In this document: piece by piece, positions 31,484 through 37,431 of the stretch
Layout: every line of letters begins with the position of its first letter
Position numbering within the stretch: position 1 is the first letter of the stretch
Assembly (NCBI GenBank): GCA_012518845.1
Contig: JAAYRJ010000194.1
Coordinates: forward strand, 1 to 37,431
Reading direction: 5' to 3'
Source of the DNA: Clostridiaceae bacterium
GTDB lineage: Bacteria > Bacillota > Clostridia > Saccharofermentanales > DTU023
Length of the DNA stretch: 37,431 nucleotides
Notes under the pieces: generated by a model
What the model was told of the DNA's origin: nothing
Databases searched by the model: none
The model's input: only the letters and a program-made list of their open reading frames with translations
Program-made: the position numbers and the translations under genes

Positions 31484-31571
31484 AAGGTTGTATAAATATT
31501 ATCATGGTGATTTCTAAAAAGCAAGCAAAAATAAATAAAAAAATGTATCTGTTAAATGAAAAAGGGTCCAA

Positions 31572-31611
31572 TGGGTATGCGGACAAAATCTTGGACTTAA
31601 ATATTAGCACC
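31572..31611. mobile_element. 40-bp IS end relic
   Basis: GGGTATGCGGACAAAATCTTGGACTTAAATATTAGCACCA matches 37261-37300 at 39/40 positions. Confidence 0.8.
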
Positions 31612-31969
31612 ACTAGTATTTAGATGTAAGTCAAGGCCGTGATGCTTTAATTTCGTTTAGATCTTTTAATCCCTCAAGCCACGCGGGATAATTAATTTAT
31701 GCAGTTGAGGGCGTCGACTTCTCTCCTTGAGGTTTTTCCTTTCATCAACTATGTGCTTCATCTTACTAAAACAAATATAAAATCTTTGTTAAGTTCGTTT
31801 ATGTTTTCTAAAACTCCTCTATAACAGAGAATTTGAAGACTATGTGAATCTCTTTTGCACTATTAATTGAAGGAAAGTTAGCTTAGGTTAACAAAGGTTA
31901 CAGACAGAGCAATATTTTTAAATTAGAATAATATGTAAATTTATTATTATCTATGGAGAAAGATTATTT

Positions 31970-33292
31970 ATGATAAATAAAAATAAGAATCCTCGAGCAG
32001 AATTGCTGAAATCTTATATCCACCGTCTCAACGAGGGCGAAAGTCTGGAAAGCGTTAGAAAAGACTTTGTTGAAGCCTTTGAGATGGTAGAAGCTTCCGA
32101 AATTGCTATAGCCGAACAAGAGATGATTCAAGACGGTATGCCTATTTCCGAAGTACAAAAATTATGCGATATTCACTCTGCCCTCTTCCATGGGGCTACA
32201 CGTGAAGAACAGATTGCCAATGCCGATAAAGCGGTTGCTGAGTCTTTTGCTAGACAAGCCGAAGCTGGTGTTTCTGGTCATGGACTTATCCATCAAATGG
32301 TTGCTGGTGAGGCCAATACTGCTCTTGCCCTTTCTAAAATTGAGGGACATCCTGTTCATGTTTTCACAAAAGACAATGAGAAAATACAAGATCTGTTAAA
32401 CTTTTTGAAAGAAGGACTGGAAAAAGAGGAAACAAAAGAAGAATTAATGCTTCGCTTAGAAAAAACCCAAGTCATTCATGATCACTATGCTAGAAAGGGT
32501 GACTTGATTTACCCGCTCTTAAGTGTTGGTTATGGCTTTTCTGGACCCTCTGATGTTATGTGGGGAGTTGATGGTGAAATTAGAGCAGAGTTTAGGATTT
32601 TAGCCCTGGGAAAAAGAAAACTGGACGACTATCATGAGCGACTAGAAGCGGCCATTGTTAGGGCAGAAGAAATGATTTACAAAGAAAATAACATTCTGTA
32701 TCCGTTGTGTGGTAAAAATTTTACAAAAGAAGAATGGATGCGAATTTATTACGATATGGCTGGCTACCCACCGCTCTTCGCTGATGAATACCCTATATGG
32801 GCAGAGGCTGAAGAACAGCGTGAAGACCTTAAAACAATTGGTGGCAAATTAGCTAAAGATAGTAAAGATGCTGAGGCTGATGATTTTATAAGCATCGGTT
32901 CTGGCCAGATGACCAGAGAGCAAATCGAATCTGTTTTAAATACCATTCCCATGGAATTGACCTTTGTTGACCATGAAGACATTAATCGCTATTTTAACGA
33001 TGACGGAAAAGAAAAATTCTTCAAGCGACCAGATATGGCAATCGGTAGAGACGTTCATACCTGCCACCCGCCCCATGTTCAAGCTATGGTTATGGGAATA
33101 ATTAATCGTTTCCGGGATGGGCTAGAAGATACTATTGAAATCTGGATGGAGAAAAAAGGTGAGCCTGTCCTAGTCCTCTATCTGGCAGTTAGAAATGCCC
33201 AAGGAGACTATTTAGGAACGCTTGAATGTGTACAAAAAATGGGCTTTGCCACAAAACACTTTGAACAACAAGCCAAACTGAAGAAAGATTAG
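31970..33292 (+). CDS. DUF438 domain-containing protein with hemerythrin-like and PAS regions
   Basis: N-terminal LLKSYIHRLNEGESLESVRKDF...LCDIHSALFHG; VIHDHYARKGDLIYPLL HHE-like; C-terminal PAS-like domain. Confidence 0.88.
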   Translation: MINKNKNPRAELLKSYIHRLNEGESLESVRKDFVEAFEMVEASEIAIAEQEMIQDGMPISEVQKLCDIHSALFHGATREEQIANADKAVAESFARQAEAGVSGHGLIHQMVAGEANTALALSKIEGHPVHVFTKDNEKIQDLLNFLKEGLEKEETKEELMLRLEKTQVIHDHYARKGDLIYPLLSVGYGFSGPSDVMWGVDGEIRAEFRILALGKRKLDDYHERLEAAIVRAEEMIYKENNILYPLCGKNFTKEEWMRIYYDMAGYPPLFADEYPIWAEAEEQREDLKTIGGKLAKDSKDAEADDFISIGSGQMTREQIESVLNTIPMELTFVDHEDINRYFNDDGKEKFFKRPDMAIGRDVHTCHPPHVQAMVMGIINRFRDGLEDTIEIWMEKKGEPVLVLYLAVRNAQGDYLGTLECVQKMGFATKHFEQQAKLKKD

Positions 33293-33335
33293 CTTATTAG
33301 TTTATAAGTCAGGTTTTCAAAAATCAAAATAAATA

Positions 33336-33383
33336 GACTAGGCCAAGAATCAAGCTGTGTGATTTTTTGACCTAGCCTTTTTT
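33336..33383 (+). terminator. Rho-independent terminator after the DUF438 gene
   Basis: CTAGG(C)CAA ... TTG(A)CCTAG followed by a T-rich tract (CCTTTTTT). Confidence 0.7.
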
Positions 33384-33477
33384 AGTAAGTAGCAATCAAA
33401 GCTAAATATTTAATTATAGGCATCTTGCTACACGATAGTCACATTAAAAATACTACTAGCACTCTTCGCTTACAAAA

Positions 33478-34380
33478 TTACTTGTCAAAATTGAAATCAA
33501 CAGAACCCATGCTAGTATTGACTATATAATGGGCTATAGAGTCACCATCAGATTTTAAATTATTTAATTTGACTTCATCTCCATTGACATTAAAATTTCC
33601 CATATCAACATCAATTTCATAAGTCACTGAGCTCTCAGGGAGAGGAATATCCAAATCGATGGACCCCATATCACAATCAATAATATGCTCACCTGTGAGC
33701 TTAGCACTAGACTCCATGCTGCCCATAGATACAGTATATTTACCACCAGCAATTTCACCGCCTGATAATTCAACAGAACCCATATCTAGCTTCATCTCAG
33801 CATAATCGGCTATTAGATTATCTATTTCTGCATTCCCCATATCGAGAACTAAATTCATATTTTCCAACTCGATATTTTCTACTTTTAGACTCCCAAGATC
33901 TAACGCGATATCTAGATTTGAAAGTTTGAAGTCTCTTGGCAAAACAAGAATATTATCTTTGTATAAATTAGAATTGAGATTTCCAATTCTTTTGGTGAAC
34001 TTTTGTTCTGCAAAATAGTCTGTTATTTTTAAAGTGGCATCATTAATTTCTGTTCTTACCTCATAAAATACACGATCATTCTGGATTAATTCGGTATATG
34101 TCAAAGTTGGATATTCAACATCACCAGTCATAATTTGAAAACCAGCTAGGCTTGTGTCTATGTCTATACTAGAGAATGTCTTGTCCACAAATTCAATTGT
34201 TCTTTGATTGCTCTTACCAGCAAAGGTTGGGAACAAGGAAGGAAAGCTAAAACTACTATTAGGAAGACTATTAACTCCTCCAACCAAAACAAAGATACCT
34301 AATAAGATTGCACCTATTAAAGTTAGGCTAATTCCAACAATGCTTAATTTGCTTAATTTCATATAAATCTCTCCTCTCAA
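33478..34380 (-). CDS. DUF4097-family beta-repeat protein with N-terminal TM segment
   Basis: Repeated DMGS/DMGN motifs; next to a DUF1700/PadR pair. Confidence 0.85.
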   Translation of the reverse strand: MRGEIYMKLSKLSIVGISLTLIGAILLGIFVLVGGVNSLPNSSFSFPSLFPTFAGKSNQRTIEFVDKTFSSIDIDTSLAGFQIMTGDVEYPTLTYTELIQNDRVFYEVRTEINDATLKITDYFAEQKFTKRIGNLNSNLYKDNILVLPRDFKLSNLDIALDLGSLKVENIELENMNLVLDMGNAEIDNLIADYAEMKLDMGSVELSGGEIAGGKYTVSMGSMESSAKLTGEHIIDCDMGSIDLDIPLPESSVTYEIDVDMGNFNVNGDEVKLNNLKSDGDSIAHYIVNTSMGSVDFNFDK

Positions 34381-35165
34381 TGGGTATCACTATTAGGGGT
34401 GATATTGTTATTATCCGTGTGCTTATTCCCTTTGCTGGGATTGTCGGGATTGTCATTTTCGGCTGTTTGGTAATTTCCTACTGGCTGATAATTGCCGGAA
34501 TTGTGATTGTAGACAGTTTGATAATTGCCTGCTGTCTGAGAATGATCAGCTAATTGATAATTTTCACTTTGATGACCTGGGTAACCTGTTTTATAAGGTG
34601 AATAGTAAGTATTTCGTTTCTTAGCTTCACTTTTGCGGCGAATTGACTCGGCAATTTTTCTGCCAATCCAACGAAAAAAACTAATGATTAGCAAAATAAT
34701 TCCAAGACTAAGTAAGGTACCACCGATAGTAAAGAGTAAAGCGCTCAAAGAAAAAGGCTTAGTAATTAGTAAACCAATATTGGCAAATAAACTAACTGCA
34801 AAAGTAATAACAATACCCATAATAATTGCTAGTACTGTCACAACGGCCGCAATTACAAGAGCAACTAGAGCAATTGCAAGTGGTAAGCCAATCGGTAAAG
34901 CTAAAATACTTAAAATAATAATCAGAATAATATTGGTCGTGCTCTTATCATTTATACTAGACTGTGCAATCTGAGCATCTCTCAAAATTTCATAGGCAAT
35001 TTGGCGTGGTTGCCCTATATCAGGAGGAACTTCTGCATTTCCATAAATCCCTCTGTCGTCAAACATTTCATTGTAATAAGCGATTATATCCAAGCGCTCT
35101 TGTGTTGGTGCTTTTCGCAAATGTTTATTTAGTTCAGCTATAAATTTATCCCTCGTCATGCTCAT
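34377..35165 (-). CDS. DUF1700-family membrane protein
   Basis: MTRDKFIAELNKHLRKAPTQERLDIIAYYNEMFDDRG; multi-TM; low-complexity C-terminal tail. Confidence 0.87.
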   Translation of the reverse strand: MSMTRDKFIAELNKHLRKAPTQERLDIIAYYNEMFDDRGIYGNAEVPPDIGQPRQIAYEILRDAQIAQSSINDKSTTNIILIIILSILALPIGLPLAIALVALVIAAVVTVLAIIMGIVITFAVSLFANIGLLITKPFSLSALLFTIGGTLLSLGIILLIISFFRWIGRKIAESIRRKSEAKKRNTYYSPYKTGYPGHQSENYQLADHSQTAGNYQTVYNHNSGNYQPVGNYQTAENDNPDNPSKGNKHTDNNNITPNSDTH

Positions 35166-35481
35166 CCCCTCCTTCTTCAGTTCTGACCAGATAATCTACC
35201 ATCTGTTTATGTTCTTCCCATTCTTTTGCAAAAATAGACAATTGTTTGATACCTTTATTTGTCACTCTGTAATATCTACGATTTCGTCCTTGAAAGGGTT
35301 GATCGTAGGTTTCTAAAAAATGTGCTTGCTGTAAGCGCCGAAGAACTGGGTACAAGGTCGATTCCGATATATTCATGACTGATTGAAGCCGTTGGGTTAT
35401 CGAATATCCATACTCATCCTTGCGTGCAATTATGGCCAAGACGCAATAGTCTAAAAGAGCTGCCGATATTGGAAATGCCAT
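35146..35481 (-). CDS. PadR-family transcriptional regulator
   Basis: LLDYCVLAIIARKDEYGYSITQRLQSVMNISESTLYPVLRRLQQAHFLE. Confidence 0.95.
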   Translation of the reverse strand: MAFPISAALLDYCVLAIIARKDEYGYSITQRLQSVMNISESTLYPVLRRLQQAHFLETYDQPFQGRNRRYYRVTNKGIKQLSIFAKEWEEHKQMVDYLVRTEEGGDEHDEG

Positions 35482-35637
35482 AGATGTCTCCTTTCTTGTT
35501 AGTTTGAAATTTCATCATTCGTTTATGTGATTTACTATATTATATTTAATATAATATGATAAATCAATACAATATTAGAATTTAATTTTATGTTTTGAAG
35601 ATTTAACAAAAATAGTGAAAAATTAAAACAAGAAAAT

Positions 35638-35691
35638 AGACTAGTTCTGAAATCTATCCTGATCCAAAAGGTTGGGATTTTTAACTAGTCT
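35638..35691 (-). terminator. Possible terminator downstream of the DUF1801-like gene
   Basis: AGACTAGTT...AACTAGTCT inverted repeat with a T-rich flank on the minus strand. Confidence 0.45.
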
Positions 35692-35804
35692 TCGAATTTT
35701 TCTATTATTCTTTGTTTTTATAGAAATAGTATTATTTTAGTATAGAAATATCTTTAAATTTATTCTCTAGGACTAGGCAAAATATATTTAGTCTTAAATC
35801 TCGC

Positions 35805-36212
35805 TTAGGCATGATGACCCGTCTCATAACACCATTTTGCAATCTCAGCTACAAGGTCTGCTTTTATTTTTCCATAAGGTATGCGAATAGTTCCTTTAGA
35901 AGTTTTATATTCTGTTAACTGATCCGAAAACTCCTCTATTGCTTGCGCTCCTGGATAAAAGCCTATGTGCTGCTTTGCTGCCACAAAATGACAAATATTA
36001 TGTTGTTTCCAAAAAGTTGGCATGCTCCAGGAGATACGTTCTTCCGCATCAGGAATTGCAGTCTTGATAACACGGTGCATCAAGCGAAGATCAGCTCTCT
36101 TATCTTCATCCTGAGCCTCAATATATTCATCAATTGTTTTAGGTTTTTCCCCGCAATAATGCCCTTGATTTGTATTCTTAAACTCTCTTCCACACTTAGG
36201 ACATTTCCACAT
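35805..36212 (-). CDS. DUF1801-like protein with N-terminal zinc-ribbon (start at MWKCPKC; the ORF-track start at 36377 is probably too long)
   Basis: MWKCPKCGREFKNTNQGHYC followed by RISWSMPTFWKQHNICHFVAAKQHIGFYPG. Confidence 0.8.
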   Translation of the reverse strand: MWKCPKCGREFKNTNQGHYCGEKPKTIDEYIEAQDEDKRADLRLMHRVIKTAIPDAEERISWSMPTFWKQHNICHFVAAKQHIGFYPGAQAIEEFSDQLTEYKTSKGTIRIPYGKIKADLVAEIAKWCYETGHHA

Positions 36213-36370
36213 TTTATTCTCCTTTTGTTTGTTTAAATTTTCTATTAGGTTGTCCTTGCAAGTTAATAGTGATATTTTTTTAATCGATTCTTTATGTAAA
36301 ATTTGACTAATAGATGGTCCTGATTTACCTTCCGTTACGTTTACTTTTTGACATTTATCATTGCAAAGCA

Positions 36371-36415
36371 AACGCAAAAGTGCAACGTAAAAAGTATACG
36401 TTGCACTTTTGCGTT
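36371..36415. repeat. 19-bp perfect inverted repeat with 7-nt loop
   Basis: AACGCAAAAGTGCAACGTA - AAAAGTA - TACGTTGCACTTTTGCGTT. Confidence 0.95.
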
Positions 36416-36618
36416 GTGTTGTAACGGTAGAATTATTGTTGATAAATTACAGTTCTAGTATATAAACTACTCCCACTTGATCTCTGGAAAATTACGATAG
36501 GTTCTAAAGGTTGATTTTAGGACGTTTCTTGTAGTTCGCACCCGAACTATCCGATACAAACCGTATTGTTTTTTTGAATATTTTACCCATCCCAGTCCCA
36601 GTTTCGGATTCAAAAAAA

Positions 36619-37260
36619 CTATTCTAAAAATTCAATCAATTTTAATATACTTTTTAAAACCTCTTGAAAACTTAATTCACCAACAAAATTATTCTTCTTT
36701 CTGTATGCTTCCCATCTGTCTAAGAATATAGGATTATCCAGTTGAGTTAATAATTTTTTCATTTTAACAAAATCAAGTTCAGTATTTCTATAAGAAAAAG
36801 TATTTGTTAAAGCTTCTTTTACGATATCTTTATTTAACTCTTTACTTTTCATCATCCATATTAAATATAAATCAAAATAATCCTTACTTCTGCTATTCAA
36901 AAAACCTCTTGAATATACTGTTTCTAGCTTTTCAGCAACCAGCGTTTCAATAGGGCAGGCATTAACTGAAATCAAGTTTTTATCAAAGACACTCTCATAT
37001 TGATAGTTAATAGGATGAGGCGTGATTACATCACCAGTTGCCACATCTATAGGTACATACTGTTTTAAATTCTCAAGTTTTGCTAATAACATTACTCTAA
37101 AACCACCATAAAAATCTGCTTCTTTGATTGGCTTTATGCTGGCAATACTATAATCAATATTTGAGTCATTTACACCTAAGATGTCCCTAATCATTTTCTC
37201 AATGTTAGCTTCAGATATATGTTTATTCTTAAGTTGAAAATCCATATCGACTGTCGCTCT
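36619..37260 (-). pseudogene. AbiEii/AbiGii-type nucleotidyltransferase toxin, 5' end removed by IS insertion
   Basis: Frame stays open upstream of the annotated ATG (...RATVDMDFQLKNKHIS), then joins IS sequence at 37261; PIETLVAEKLETVYSRGFLNSRSKDYFDLYLI is typical of the family. Confidence 0.75.
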
Positions 37261-37431
37261 GGGTATGCGGACAAAAACTTGGACTTAAATATTAGCACCA
37301 ATCGATTTTCTGTATTGTAATGGGCTTAACCCACCAAGTCCAATTTTTATCCTATCATTGACAAACCAATTTAAATAAAAATCAAGGGTATCTATAAATT
37401 CTTGAGTTGAAATACCATTCCATTTTCTGCC
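37261..37431 (-). mobile_element. IS3-family insertion sequence, terminal part; transposase C-terminus at 37285-37431
   Basis: Minus translation GRKWNGISTQEFIDTLDFYLNWFVNDRIKIGLGGLSPLQYRKSIGANI* resembles the C-terminus of IS3-family OrfB; runs off the window edge. Confidence 0.85.

Noticed and set aside
36213-36377. N-terminal extension of the DUF1801-like ORF
   Set aside because: Sequence upstream of MWKCPKC overlaps the 19-bp hairpin's left arm and lacks family similarity; the internal start is more plausible

Overview
Low-GC Firmicutes (probably Lactobacillales) chromosomal window. Left part: 5' portion of a type I restriction hsdM, then a minus-strand fatty-acid-synthesis operon (accB-accC-accDA fusion-fabH-fabK-fabD-fabG-fabF-fabZ). 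Middle: D-2-hydroxyacid dehydrogenase plus cupin, lrgAB-like pair, a LytTR-like membrane regulator split by an in-frame stop, a Pcm-like methyltransferase, an Rpn/PD-(D/E)XK protein and an XRE regulator. Then a complete type I-E CRISPR-Cas locus, all on the minus strand: cas3-cas8e-cas11-cas7e-cas5e-cas6e-cas1-cas2::DEDDh exonuclease, followed by an array of 57 repeats and 56 spacers. Right part: DUF438/PAS protein, DUF4097/DUF1700/PadR module, DUF1801-like protein, and an AbiEii-type toxin gene truncated by an IS3-like element. The main hunt result is upstream of cas3 (about 31395-31490). There is a degenerate two-repeat mini-CRISPR, unrelated in position to the main array. Its 8-nt crRNA handle is identical to that of the true repeat and both Cas6e-type hairpins are kept. 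Its 22-nt pseudo-spacer matches, with an 11-nt run and an AAA PAM-like flank, the TATAAT -10 region immediately upstream of itself. This is the architecture expected of a Cas-regulating RNA (CreR/CreA-like) that would direct Cascade to autorepress the cas operon.
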